Source of the DNA: an uncultured Bacteroidales bacterium
GTDB taxonomy: Bacteria > Bacteroidota > Bacteroidia > Bacteroidales > UBA932
DNA: 64,000 nt
Direction of reading: 5' to 3'
Assembly: GCA_905235675.1 (NCBI GenBank)
Contig: CAJONC010000013.1
Span: 1-64,000, forward strand
Part shown: in pieces, positions 42,013 to 51,663 of the stretch
Layout: the number at the start of each line of letters is the position of its first letter
How positions within the stretch are numbered: position 1 is the first letter of the stretch
Position numbers and translations under genes: made by a program
Notes under the pieces: model-generated
What the model saw: the letters and a program-made list of their open reading frames with translations, nothing else
Database searches by the model: none
What the model was told of the DNA's origin: nothing

Positions 42013-43857
42013 ATGAAAAATACCATGAAATACATCCTCGTTGCAGTTCTGTCAGGACTGAGCCTGGTCTCCTGTGAGAAATTCCTGGATTCGAGCTCAC
42101 CGTCCACCTTCGACGCTGCCACGGTTTACAGCAACTATTCCCTGACTGAGAATACAATCTTCTCAATCTCCCAGTCGTTCGGCGAGACCAACAACTATCG
42201 CGGCCGTTATCTTTCCTGGATAGGCCTTAACAGCGATATAGAGTGGTACAACACATTCAAGCCCACCGACGAAAAATACCAGATTGCAGGCTATTCCCAG
42301 CTGCCCAACAACAGCCAGCTGAACCTGAACAACGGACCGTTCGCCAAGATGTACGAAGCCATCGAGCGCGCAAACCTGTGCATCGAAGGAATACGTGAAT
42401 ATGGCAATCCTGAGGAAAATGCCGACATGGCATATCTTCTGGGCGAAGTTCTTACCCTCCGTGCGATGATTTACTACGACCTCGTGCGTGCCTGGGGCGA
42501 TGTCCCTGCACGTTTCGAATCAACTACCAGCGAAACCATCTACAGGAGCAAGGACAGCAGGGATGTGATATTCAAGCAGCTTCTTGCCGATCTGGATGAG
42601 GCTATTCCTTATCTGCCCTATCCAGGAGCCACTTCCGCCACATCCCGTACCGACCGCGTGAACAAGATGTTCGCCCAGGGCCTGTATGCACGTGTCGCCC
42701 TGATGGCCTCCGGCTACGCCCAGCGTCCCGACGAAGGCATGGTTGGAACCGGCGACATCGGCACCAACCGCCTTTCCGACGATCCCGAGCTCCAGAAGAG
42801 CGTCCTGTATCCCAAGGCCCTCAAGTATCTGGAGGAAGCCATCGCTTCGAATTCGGCTTCCCTCGAGGATTTCGAAACGCTTTGGAAGAACCAGAGCAAC
42901 CAGGACAACCTCGTGGCCGGTCCCGGACACGAACCCCTGTTCGTCATTCCCTTCTCCGACGGACGCGGACGCTGGAACTATACTTTCGCGGTCCGTTCCG
43001 AAGGTGCGAGCTATGCAGGCGGCGCCACTGTCACCCGCGGAGGTGATGCAGGCCCCGTACCTACCATGTGGTTCAAATACGATCCCAGGGATGTCCGCCG
43101 CGACATTACCTGCGTGAACTGGCGCTGGAATGCCAACGACGAGCAGGAGATGCCCGGAATCCAGAGGTGGTATTTCGGAAAATACCGCTGGGAATGGATG
43201 ACGAAGAATCCCTACAAGGGCGGCAACGACGACGGTGTAAAGCCGGTTGTTCTCCGCTATGCGGACATCCTGCTGATGGCTGCGGAGATTGCCAACGAGC
43301 AGGGCGACCTTGACGCTGCGAAGGGCTATCTTCTCCCCGTGCGCGAGCGTGCCTTCAAGGGCAACGAGCAGATGGCGGAGGATTACGTGAATGCCATAGG
43401 CGGCAAGGAAGCGATGTTCAATGCCATAGTGGACGAGCGTGCGTTCGAGTTCTGCGGCGAGATGACCCGCAAGTTCGACCTGATCCGCTGGGGCATGCTC
43501 AAGGAGAAGATGGATCAGGCCAAGGCTGAAATGAAGCAGCTGCGCGGCCTCACCGGCATTTTCGCCGACGTTAACCATCTGGGCGGAGATGTCTACTATC
43601 AGCTGGACGGGAACCGTCTGGTGATATACGGCTTCTCCGGCGAGGCGGTGAAACCCGCAGGCGCCTGGGAGAAGAAGGCTGAATACTTTACAAAGGTGGT
43701 GGACAGCAAGGGTGCCGACACCGGCCTCTATGACGACCTCATTGAAGGTATTTACGACCGCGACCCTGTCCAGTACATGTTCTGGCCCATCTACAACGAT
43801 ACCATGACCAACAGTCAGGGGATGATCAAGAACGACTATGGCTACGAAAGCATTTAA
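42013..43857 (+). CDS. susD: SusD/RagB-type surface glycan-binding lipoprotein
   Basis: 614 residues, lipobox LVSC at residues 18-21, followed by EKFLDSSSPSTF, a typical SusD opening. The TPR-rich helices (MAYLLGEVLTLRAMIYYDLV) and the C-terminal VRERAFKGNEQ and AFEFCGEMTRKFDLIRWGM are conserved in SusD proteins. It binds glycan fragments at the cell surface and caps the SusC barrel 19 bp upstream. Confidence 0.95.
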   Translation: MKNTMKYILVAVLSGLSLVSCEKFLDSSSPSTFDAATVYSNYSLTENTIFSISQSFGETNNYRGRYLSWIGLNSDIEWYNTFKPTDEKYQIAGYSQLPNNSQLNLNNGPFAKMYEAIERANLCIEGIREYGNPEENADMAYLLGEVLTLRAMIYYDLVRAWGDVPARFESTTSETIYRSKDSRDVIFKQLLADLDEAIPYLPYPGATSATSRTDRVNKMFAQGLYARVALMASGYAQRPDEGMVGTGDIGTNRLSDDPELQKSVLYPKALKYLEEAIASNSASLEDFETLWKNQSNQDNLVAGPGHEPLFVIPFSDGRGRWNYTFAVRSEGASYAGGATVTRGGDAGPVPTMWFKYDPRDVRRDITCVNWRWNANDEQEMPGIQRWYFGKYRWEWMTKNPYKGGNDDGVKPVVLRYADILLMAAEIANEQGDLDAAKGYLLPVRERAFKGNEQMAEDYVNAIGGKEAMFNAIVDERAFEFCGEMTRKFDLIRWGMLKEKMDQAKAEMKQLRGLTGIFADVNHLGGDVYYQLDGNRLVIYGFSGEAVKPAGAWEKKAEYFTKVVDSKGADTGLYDDLIEGIYDRDPVQYMFWPIYNDTMTNSQGMIKNDYGYESI

Positions 43858-43869
43858 TACCGACGCGCT

Positions 43870-46800
43870 ATGAATTACAAGAATATAATCAAAACCGTGC
43901 TGGCGGCCCTGGCTTCCGCAGCCCTGTTTGCCGGCTGCGCCCGGGAAGAGTTCGTGGAGAATACCGAACTCACGTTGAAACGCTGCCTTGAGCCCCAGAA
44001 CCTTTCGGCAAGGGTTGATGCCGCCACCGGTGACAACGTTACCTTCGGCTGGGATGTCAACAAGGATGCCGGAGAGTTTGAACTCAGCGTATATACCGAT
44101 GAGGAGATGACCGTACTTGAAAAAATCTGGACACTGTCTCCCTCCGAAGTTCCCTTCACCGTCCGACTGACTGCGGATCAGAAATACTGGTTCACCGTCA
44201 GGGCCTACAAAGTGGACAAGGACGGCGTGAAAGTGGAAAGCACTTCGTCCAATCTTGCGGTTTACGACGGCAATGTGAAGACCTATGCCGTAAAGGACAA
44301 CCTCTTCCTCGAGGTAACAGGACGCAGCGAGACTTCCGTATCCCTTTCCTGGAGCAAGGAAGTCGCCGATTTCGAAGAAGTCACTGAAATCAGTGCGGTT
44401 CCCGTCAAAGGCGGAAAGACTGTGAAGTACACTCTGAGCGATGCCGACAGGAAGGCTGCTGCCGCGACTGTTCCGGGACTTGAAGCTTCCACCGAATATC
44501 AGATTACGCTGTTCTACATGAGCGCTTCCCGCGGAACCGTGGATACCTTCACCAAGGCCGCCAAGGGCAACGCTATCGTAATTTCCACTTCCGATGAACT
44601 CAAGACCGCCTTCCTGACGGGTGGCGAATACTACCTGAGCTACAGCGAAGAAGGCTATTCCATGGGAACTGCGAAGCCTGTGGCCGGAATCTCCATCGTG
44701 GGTGAACTCTCATCCGACGGATCCAAGCCTGTGGTAAGCGGAAAGATTGAACTGACCGCCGACCTCGCCACGCAGGGGGATGACCTGCATTTCGAGAACA
44801 TAAAGTTCGACGGTGCCGCCGGTTCCCGTATAGTGGAACATACCGGAGGATCTCCCGTGGTGGGCAAAGTCGAATTCGTGAACTGCGAAATCACCAACTT
44901 CATGTCCGGCTTCTTCTATGGCAACAACGCCAATGTGGTGAAGATAGGACAGTTTATCTTCGATTCCTGCGACATGTACGGGATTCTCGGAAGTGGCGGC
45001 GATGCCTTCGACATCCGTCAGACCACTGAAATCGACGAGATAGCATTCGTGAACAATACCATCTCCGACGGTATCCGCACACTGTTCCGCATCGATGCCT
45101 CCGATGCCATCAAGATCGGCCATATCGATTTCGAGAACAACACCGTGAAGAACGTCTCCACAATGGACGACGGCAACAACCGCGGCATCTTCGCCGTGCG
45201 CGTGGCCCACGAAATGACACTTAAGAACAACCTCTTCCTCTGGGAAGACGGCGGAAAGACCGACGACACCGACCGCTGCCAGCTCTTCCAGGTGAATGCC
45301 AATACAGTGGTTCCCACCTTCCGCACGGCTGCAGGCAACTACAGCTACGCCCAGGGCAAGGATTTCTTCACCCAGGTATCTGCCCAGACTGCCGGTTTCA
45401 TTTCCATGAACGTGGATCCCTGCTATAATTCCAAGGGCAACTTCTTCCAGCTTGCAGCACAGGATCTGATTGAAAATCAGGTGGGTGCGTCCAAGTGGTG
45501 GATTCCCTACGTGGAGAAACCCGAAGACCTCACCCAGGGAGTCATAACTGCGGCACATGTGTGGAACCTGCAGGATGCCAGCCTTTTCGCAGGCAATGTA
45601 AAGAACAGCCGCGTGCGTGACGAACTGATGCTTGTGGGCACCGAGGCGACTCCCCTGAATGCCGACGGCGGCATCAACTTCACCACGGCATCCGTCCTTT
45701 CCCGCAAGGGTGTCCCCACCGAGGGCTATGCCTCTTTCAAGGTGAACAAGGCCGGTTCCGTGGACATGCTCCTGAGCGACCCCGACAAGACCGGAGCCAG
45801 CGTGGTTGCAGCCCTCTACGACGACAACGGATTCAGCGTACAGGGCGGTGCAGTGGCATCATCCGCCAATCCGGGGGTACAGAAGATTGTTGTCCCCGAA
45901 GTGAACGGTGAAGGCACGATATACCTTTATTCGTCAGGCGCAGTATCCATCACCAAACTTGCCTGGAGCGAGGATGTGCTCGCAGGCAACCGCGTGCTGG
46001 AAACCCCGAAACCCGTCGTGGAGCCCGTTACCCTCACCGAAGGGGATGAAACGGCCGTTACCGTGACCTGGGAAGCCATCGACAATGCCGCCAACTACGT
46101 CGTCGTCTTCAACAAGCGCGCCCAGGAACCCCAGACCGAACTGAGTTTCACCGTTCCCGCCGAAGACATCGCCGAGCTGAAAGCCGGCCTGTACAGCTTC
46201 ACGGTGCAGGCGTTCCCGCGCGAAGACGATATCTACTATCAGAAGTCCGAGCAGGGCGGCGCTTCCTTTGCGATTCAGCCCAAGGGCCAGGCAGGGGAAC
46301 TTGTCGAAGTAACCCTCACCTGGGACTTCTCCGACGCCGATTGGCAGACTGAGTTCGCGAAACTGGGAGCTTCCAACACGGATATAGCTACCGCAGACTT
46401 TACGTTGAACGGCCTGCATGTATTCTGGTCCAACAAGAGCAAGTACAACACCACCTTCCTGCAGTGGGGAGGCAAGAGCTCCGGTACTGACCGTTACATC
46501 AGCTTTACTGCACCCGAGCAGGGAACGCTGAAAGTATGGGCGTCCAACACCGGCAGCTCCGAGGACCTTACCCGAATGGTGACGGTCGACGTGGACGGAG
46601 ACGTGCAGTCGCTTCCCGGCGGGTATTCGAGCAATACTCCTACGGAAGTGGAGTTCAGCGTGAATGCCGGCGAGGTTAAGATATATCCTACCGGAAACGG
46701 CCTGCGCTTCTACAAAGTGGAATTCACCTACAGCTATATGAAAGGCGGCAGTACCCCCGTTGAATATGACTGGGACTTCAGCACTTCCGACTGGCAGGCT

Positions 46801-47187
46801 GAATTTGCGAAACTCGGTGCCTCCAACACGGATATAGCTACCGCAGACTTCACTTACGACGGCCTGCATGTATTCTGGTCCAACAAGAGCAAGTACAACA
46901 CTACCTTCCTGCAGTGGGGAGGCAAGAGCTCCGGTACTGACCGCTATGTCAGCTTTACTGCACCCGAGCAGGGAACGCTGAAAGTATGGGCGTCCAACAC
47001 CGGCAGTTCCGAGGACCTTACCCGAATGGTGACGGTCGACGTGGACGGAGACGTGCAGTCGCTTCCCGGCGGATATTCGAGCAATACTCCTACGGAAGTG
47101 GAGTTCAGCGTGAATGCCGGCGAGGTTAAGATATATCCTACCGGAAACGGCCTGCGCTTCTATCATATTTACTATACAAACCAGTAA
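43870..47187 (+). CDS. Large surface lipoprotein, probable glycan-binding (SusE-position) protein
   Basis: 1105 residues, lipobox LFAGC at 19-23. Two FN3-like domains (about 40-230) precede a beta-helix-like region (FVNCEITNFMSGFFYGNNAN, VEFVNN-type turns to about 530), resembling the DUF4957/DUF5123 arrangement often seen in pectin loci. A further FN3-like module follows. The C-terminal 290 residues hold two nearly identical domains of about 130 residues (LHVFWSNKSKYNTTFLQWGG in both). Its position after SusD suggests a surface glycan-binding protein. No lyase catalytic residues are apparent, so I do not call it an enzyme. Confidence 0.75.
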   Translation: MNYKNIIKTVLAALASAALFAGCAREEFVENTELTLKRCLEPQNLSARVDAATGDNVTFGWDVNKDAGEFELSVYTDEEMTVLEKIWTLSPSEVPFTVRLTADQKYWFTVRAYKVDKDGVKVESTSSNLAVYDGNVKTYAVKDNLFLEVTGRSETSVSLSWSKEVADFEEVTEISAVPVKGGKTVKYTLSDADRKAAAATVPGLEASTEYQITLFYMSASRGTVDTFTKAAKGNAIVISTSDELKTAFLTGGEYYLSYSEEGYSMGTAKPVAGISIVGELSSDGSKPVVSGKIELTADLATQGDDLHFENIKFDGAAGSRIVEHTGGSPVVGKVEFVNCEITNFMSGFFYGNNANVVKIGQFIFDSCDMYGILGSGGDAFDIRQTTEIDEIAFVNNTISDGIRTLFRIDASDAIKIGHIDFENNTVKNVSTMDDGNNRGIFAVRVAHEMTLKNNLFLWEDGGKTDDTDRCQLFQVNANTVVPTFRTAAGNYSYAQGKDFFTQVSAQTAGFISMNVDPCYNSKGNFFQLAAQDLIENQVGASKWWIPYVEKPEDLTQGVITAAHVWNLQDASLFAGNVKNSRVRDELMLVGTEATPLNADGGINFTTASVLSRKGVPTEGYASFKVNKAGSVDMLLSDPDKTGASVVAALYDDNGFSVQGGAVASSANPGVQKIVVPEVNGEGTIYLYSSGAVSITKLAWSEDVLAGNRVLETPKPVVEPVTLTEGDETAVTVTWEAIDNAANYVVVFNKRAQEPQTELSFTVPAEDIAELKAGLYSFTVQAFPREDDIYYQKSEQGGASFAIQPKGQAGELVEVTLTWDFSDADWQTEFAKLGASNTDIATADFTLNGLHVFWSNKSKYNTTFLQWGGKSSGTDRYISFTAPEQGTLKVWASNTGSSEDLTRMVTVDVDGDVQSLPGGYSSNTPTEVEFSVNAGEVKIYPTGNGLRFYKVEFTYSYMKGGSTPVEYDWDFSTSDWQAEFAKLGASNTDIATADFTYDGLHVFWSNKSKYNTTFLQWGGKSSGTDRYVSFTAPEQGTLKVWASNTGSSEDLTRMVTVDVDGDVQSLPGGYSSNTPTEVEFSVNAGEVKIYPTGNGLRFYHIYYTNQ
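46321..47164 (+). repeat. Two near-identical coding repeats, 450 bp apart
   Basis: 46321-46714 and 46771-47164 differ by only scattered bases and encode the two C-terminal domains of the large surface lipoprotein. The offset between matching positions is exactly 450 bp. The high DNA identity implies recent duplication or ongoing gene conversion, and also makes the copy number open to assembly error. Confidence 0.85.
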
Positions 47188-47196
47188 TGACTTTTT

Positions 47197-47230
47197 GGGG
47201 ATCCGGGCCTGACCGCCCGGCTCCCTCCGA
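47197..47230 (+). other. GC-rich hairpin between surface lipoprotein gene and uxaC
   Basis: CCGGGC (47203-47208) and GCCCGG (47215-47220) pair around CTGACC. One mismatch and flanking A-T and GGG/CCC pairs extend the stem. No U-run follows, so it may be an attenuator, an mRNA processing or stability element, or a weak terminator separating surface genes from the uronate genes. Confidence 0.5.
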
Positions 47231-47246
47231 CTTTAACAATAAGAAT

Positions 47247-48662
47247 ATGAGCTTTATCAACGAAGATTTCATGCTGCAGACCGACACTGCGAAGCAGCTG
47301 TACCATGAGCATGCGGAGCACATGCCCATCATCGACTACCACTGCCATCTTGTTCCCCAGCAGATTGCCGAGAACATACAGTTCCGCGACATCACCCAGC
47401 TCTGGCTGGTGGACGGACACTATGGCGACCATTACAAGTGGCGCGCGATGCGTGCCAACGGCGTGAGCGAAGACTATCTCACCGGAGGGAAGCACACGGC
47501 CTGGGAAACCTTCGGGAAATGGGCCGAAACCGTGCCCTACACCATGCGCAACCCCCTCTATCACTGGACACATCTGGAGCTGAGCCGCGTCTTCGGCATA
47601 GACAAACTCCTGTGCCCCGCCACCGCGCGTGAAATCTTCGACGAATGCAACGCCAAGCTCGCGACTCCTGAATACCGCGGACAGGCCCTTATCAGCAAAT
47701 TCAACGTCAAGGTGGTCTGCACCACCGACGACCCTGCCGACGACCTCCGCTGGCACAGGATGATAGCGGAGCATCCCTTCGGCACCAAGGTCGTTCCCGC
47801 CTGGAGGCCCGACAAGGCTATGGCTATCGAGGATCCCAAGGCCTACAAGGAGTATCTCGCCAAACTCGGCGAAGCTGCGGGGATGGAGATAGACTCCTAT
47901 ACTGACCTCATCGAAGCCCTGCAGAAGAGGCACGATTTCTTTGCAGCCAACGGCTGCCGCCTCTCCGACCACGGGCTCGAAACCTTCTACTCCGCCGACT
48001 ACAAGCAGCTCGAAGTTGAGGCCATCTTCAAGATGGTGCTCCTCGGCAAGCGCCCTTCGGAAGGCGAGCTGGAGAAGTTCCGCAGCGCCTTCCTGCACGA
48101 TATGGCGGTAATGGACGCCGAGGCAGGCTGGGCACAGCAGTTCCATGTGGGAGCCATACGCAACAACAACTCCAAGATGTTCAAGCTGGTAGGCCCCGAC
48201 ACAGGCTACGACGCCATCCACGACCTTCCTACCGCGGCCGCGGGCCACAGGTTCTTCGACCGTCTCGAAGCCGAAGGCAAGCTCGCCAAGACCATACTCT
48301 ACTGCCTCAATCCCAAGGATAACGAGGTGATGACGGTGATGGCCTACACCTTCAACGACGGCAGTTTCCCCGGCAAGATGCAGTTCGGCTCCGGCTGGTG
48401 GTTCCTCGACCAGGAAGACGGTATGCGCAAGCAGCTCAACGCTCTCTCCGCCCTCGGACTTCTCAGCCGCTTCGTGGGAATGCTCACCGACAGCCGGTCC
48501 TTCATCAGTTATCCCCGCCACGAGTACTTCCGCCGCATCCTCTGCGACGTGATAGGAAAAGATGTCGAAGAAGGCCGCCTGCCCGCTTCGGAGCTCGACT
48601 TCATAGGGAAGATGGTGGAAGACATCAGCTACAACAATGCCGACCGCTATTTTGGATTCTAA
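47247..48662 (+). CDS. uxaC: Glucuronate/galacturonate isomerase
   Basis: 471 residues from ATG 47247 (MSFINEDFML). PIIDYHCHLVPQQIA contains the HxH metal site of the amidohydrolase-fold uronate isomerases. FNVKVVCTTDDPADDL, GWAQQFHVGAIRNNN and GSGWWFLDQEDGM are also strongly conserved in UxaC. It converts D-galacturonate to D-tagaturonate, and D-glucuronate to D-fructuronate, in the cytoplasm. The frame extends to 47187 through the hairpin, but the leading residues are not family-like. uxaB follows after 12 bp. Confidence 0.95.
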   Translation: MSFINEDFMLQTDTAKQLYHEHAEHMPIIDYHCHLVPQQIAENIQFRDITQLWLVDGHYGDHYKWRAMRANGVSEDYLTGGKHTAWETFGKWAETVPYTMRNPLYHWTHLELSRVFGIDKLLCPATAREIFDECNAKLATPEYRGQALISKFNVKVVCTTDDPADDLRWHRMIAEHPFGTKVVPAWRPDKAMAIEDPKAYKEYLAKLGEAAGMEIDSYTDLIEALQKRHDFFAANGCRLSDHGLETFYSADYKQLEVEAIFKMVLLGKRPSEGELEKFRSAFLHDMAVMDAEAGWAQQFHVGAIRNNNSKMFKLVGPDTGYDAIHDLPTAAAGHRFFDRLEAEGKLAKTILYCLNPKDNEVMTVMAYTFNDGSFPGKMQFGSGWWFLDQEDGMRKQLNALSALGLLSRFVGMLTDSRSFISYPRHEYFRRILCDVIGKDVEEGRLPASELDFIGKMVEDISYNNADRYFGF

Positions 48663-48674
48663 CAAATCTGCAAT

Positions 48675-50114
48675 ATGGAAAGATTAAACCGTACAAGCGC
48701 CCCCCAGGCCAAGCAATATACCGAAAAGGTGATTCAGTTCGGAGAAGGCAACTTCCTCCGCGCATTCATAGAATGGATAATCTGGAAGACTAACCAGAAA
48801 ACCGATTTCAACGCATCCGTAGTGGTTGTCCAGCCCATTGACAAGGGCATGGTGGACATGCTCAACGAGCAGGACGGCCTCTATCATCTCAATCTGCAGG
48901 GGCTGCAGGACGGCAGGCCCGTCGACAGCATCGACCTGATTGACGTGATTTCCCGCGGCATCAATCCCTACCGCGACTTCCAGGACTACCTCAGGCTCGC
49001 GGAACAGCCCGAGATGCGTTTCATCATCTCCAACACCACCGAGGCGGGCATCGCATTCGACCCCTCCTGCAAGTTCACCGACGCACCCGCGAGCTCCTAT
49101 CCGGGCAAGCTCGTCCAGCTGCTTTACCATCGCTATGAATACTTCAAGGGAGACGTCACCAAGGGATTCATCATCTTCCCCTGTGAACTTATCTTCCTGA
49201 ACGGCAAGCACTTGAAGGAGTGCATCTACCAGTACATCGACCTCTGGAACCTCGGGGAAGGCTTCCGCAGCTGGTTCGAGACCGCCTGCGGAGTCTACTG
49301 CACCCTGGTGGACCGCATCGTGCCCGGATATCCCCGCGACAATGCCGCGGAACTCTGCGAGCGCGTGGGATACGAAGACCATCTGCTCGACAAGGCGGAA
49401 ATCTTCCACCTCTGGGTGATCGAGGCCCCGAAGGAGGTTGCCGAGGAGTTCCCTGCCGACAAGGCTGGCCTGAACGTGCTCTTCGTGCCCAGCGAGGCGC
49501 CCTACCACGAAAGGAAGGTCACCCTGCTGAACGGCCCCCATACCGTGCTGTCGCCCGTGGGATACCTCAGCGGGCTGAATACCGTGCGCGAATGCTGCGA
49601 GGATGAACTTATCGGCGCCTTCGTGAAGAAGGTGATGTACGACGAGCTCCTTCCCACCCTGAACCTCCCCGAAGAAGAGCTGCTGAAGTTCGCGGGCGAC
49701 GTTCTCGAGCGCTTCCGCAACCCCTTCGTGAAGCACTTTGTCACCAGCATCATGCTGAACTCCTTCCCCAAGTTCAAAACGCGCGACCTTCCCGGCCTCA
49801 AGACCTACCTCGAGCGCAAGGGAGAGCTGCCCAAGGGCATAGTGCTCGGCCTGGCGGCCATCTGCACCTACTACAAGGGCGGAAAGAGGGGAGAGGATGA
49901 GATAGTGGTGAACGACGACGAAGCCATCAAGAAGCTCCTGCTCGACCTCTGGGCGACGGGCGATGTGGCCGCCGTCGCGAAGGGCGTGCTCGCTGCGGAA
50001 TTCATCTGGGACGAAGACCTGAACGCCATCCCCGGACTTACCGCAATGCTCACCGACGACCTTGCCCTCGTGCAGAAGGAAGGCATGCGTGCCGCAGTGA
50101 AATCCATACTGTAG
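48675..50114 (+). CDS. uxaB: Tagaturonate reductase (altronate oxidoreductase)
   Basis: 479 residues, mannitol dehydrogenase superfamily. VIQFGEGNFLRAFIEWIIWK is the NAD-binding opening, RFIISNTTEAGIAFD and GFIIFPCELIFLNGKHLKEC are UxaB signatures, and VKHFVTSIMLNSFPKFKTRD supplies the catalytic Lys region. It reduces D-tagaturonate to D-altronate with NADH. It is flanked by uxaC and uxaA with 12-bp and 1-bp gaps, so they form one transcript. Confidence 0.95.
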   Translation: MERLNRTSAPQAKQYTEKVIQFGEGNFLRAFIEWIIWKTNQKTDFNASVVVVQPIDKGMVDMLNEQDGLYHLNLQGLQDGRPVDSIDLIDVISRGINPYRDFQDYLRLAEQPEMRFIISNTTEAGIAFDPSCKFTDAPASSYPGKLVQLLYHRYEYFKGDVTKGFIIFPCELIFLNGKHLKECIYQYIDLWNLGEGFRSWFETACGVYCTLVDRIVPGYPRDNAAELCERVGYEDHLLDKAEIFHLWVIEAPKEVAEEFPADKAGLNVLFVPSEAPYHERKVTLLNGPHTVLSPVGYLSGLNTVRECCEDELIGAFVKKVMYDELLPTLNLPEEELLKFAGDVLERFRNPFVKHFVTSIMLNSFPKFKTRDLPGLKTYLERKGELPKGIVLGLAAICTYYKGGKRGEDEIVVNDDEAIKKLLLDLWATGDVAAVAKGVLAAEFIWDEDLNAIPGLTAMLTDDLALVQKEGMRAAVKSIL

Positions 50115-50115
50115 C

Positions 50116-51651
50116 ATGGCGGATTTTATAAAGATAAACCCGGCCGACAATGTTGCCGTAGCGCTCCATCCCCTCCCTAAGGGGATGGCTGCTCTGGGCG
50201 TGACACTCCTGTGCGACGTGCCGCAGGGGCACAAGTTTACCCTGAAGGCTCTTGCCGAAGGCGATGACGTGATAAAGTACGGATATCCGATAGGGCATGT
50301 TACGAAAGACGTCCCCGCCGGCACCTGGATAGACCACTCCTGCATCAAGACCAAGCTCTCCGGCCTCCTGGAGTACACCTACAACCCTGTCCCTGAAGTT
50401 GAAAAGGAGCCGGAAATACCGACCGGCGAGCATTTTTCCTGCGAGCAGGCGGCATTATCCGGCGCAGCCCCCGCAACATTCCGAGGTTTCCGCCGTGCCG
50501 ACGGCCAGGTAGGCATTCGCAACCAGATATGGGTAATCCCCACCGTAGGCTGCGTCAACGGCATCTGCGAACAGATAGTCGGCAGATTCAAGGAAGAACT
50601 TGCAGAACAGCAGGCCGGCAACGTCGACGCCATCGTCTGCTTCCCCCACAACTACGGCTGCTCCCAGCTCGGCGGCGACCACGAAAACACCAGGCAGATA
50701 CTTGCCGACATGGTGCACCATCCCAACGCCGGAGGTGTGCTGGTAGTCAGCCTCGGCTGCGAAAACAACCAGCTGGACGCCTTCCGCGAACTGGTGGGCC
50801 CCGTCGACGGTGACCGTGTAAAAATGTTTGTATGCCAGAAAGTTGAGGACGAAGTCGGATACGGCGTGCAGTGCCTTCGCGAAATCTATGCTGCCTGCAG
50901 GGACGACGTGCGCGAAGAAGTTCCCGTGAGCGAACTTCGCGTCGGCCTCAAATGCGGAGGATCCGACGGCCTTTCCGGCATCACCGCCAACCCTCTTCTG
51001 GGCGTATTCTCCGACTGGCTCGTGGCACAGGGAGGCACTACCGTGCTGACCGAGGTTCCCGAAATGTTCGGTGCTGAAACAATACTGATGAACCGCTGCC
51101 AGGATGAGGAAACCTTCGCCCGGACAGTGGATCTGATAAATGACTTCAAGGATTATTTCATGAAGCAGGGCATGCCCGTGTACGAGAATCCTTCCCCCGG
51201 CAACAAGGCCGGAGGCATCTCCACCCTCGAAGAAAAGTCCCTGGGATGCACCCAGAAATGCGGATCTTCCATAGTGCGCGGCGTCCTGAAATACGGAGAG
51301 AGGCTGGACAGGAAGGGCTTGAACCTCCTAAGCGCCCCCGGGAACGACCTTGTGGCTTCCACCGCCCTTGCGGCCTCGGGATGCCAGATCGTTCTCTTTA
51401 CCACCGGCCGCGGCACCCCCTTCGGCAGTTTCGTGCCCACAATGAAAATATCCACGAATTCGCAGATTGCGGCCCTCAAGCCAGGCTGGATAGATTTCAA
51501 CGCCGGAGTTCTCGTGGAAGATGCCACGATGGACGAACTTGCGCTGCGCTTCCGCGACTATGTGCTCGCCGTCGCAAGCGGGGAACCCGTCAACAACGAA
51601 AAGCACTCGATACGCGAAATCGCCATTTTCAAGACAGGAGTCACACTTTAA
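50116..51651 (+). CDS. uxaA: Altronate dehydratase
   Basis: 511 residues. The N-terminal SAF domain (about 1-95; KGMAALGVTLLCDVPQGHKF) is followed by the large UxaA_C domain, with GFRRADGQVGIRNQIWVIPT, CFPHNYGCSQLGGDHENT and LKCGGSDGLSGITANPLLG (Fe-binding Cys region). It dehydrates D-altronate to 2-keto-3-deoxy-D-gluconate (KDG). N- and C-domains are fused, as in E. coli. A LacI-type regulator gene begins 13 bp downstream. Confidence 0.95.
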   Translation: MADFIKINPADNVAVALHPLPKGMAALGVTLLCDVPQGHKFTLKALAEGDDVIKYGYPIGHVTKDVPAGTWIDHSCIKTKLSGLLEYTYNPVPEVEKEPEIPTGEHFSCEQAALSGAAPATFRGFRRADGQVGIRNQIWVIPTVGCVNGICEQIVGRFKEELAEQQAGNVDAIVCFPHNYGCSQLGGDHENTRQILADMVHHPNAGGVLVVSLGCENNQLDAFRELVGPVDGDRVKMFVCQKVEDEVGYGVQCLREIYAACRDDVREEVPVSELRVGLKCGGSDGLSGITANPLLGVFSDWLVAQGGTTVLTEVPEMFGAETILMNRCQDEETFARTVDLINDFKDYFMKQGMPVYENPSPGNKAGGISTLEEKSLGCTQKCGSSIVRGVLKYGERLDRKGLNLLSAPGNDLVASTALAASGCQIVLFTTGRGTPFGSFVPTMKISTNSQIAALKPGWIDFNAGVLVEDATMDELALRFRDYVLAVASGEPVNNEKHSIREIAIFKTGVTL

Positions 51652-51663
51652 AACCAACGGCTG

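Noticed and set aside
43870-47187. The 1105-residue surface protein as a pectate lyase
   Set aside because: It has beta-helix-like stretches but no visible PL catalytic residues, and its position after SusD fits a binding protein.
47172-50378. Long minus-strand frames of 497 and 564 codons opposite uxaC and uxaB
   Set aside because: They mirror strong uronate genes, lack motifs and have His/Gly-biased compositions typical of antisense shadows.
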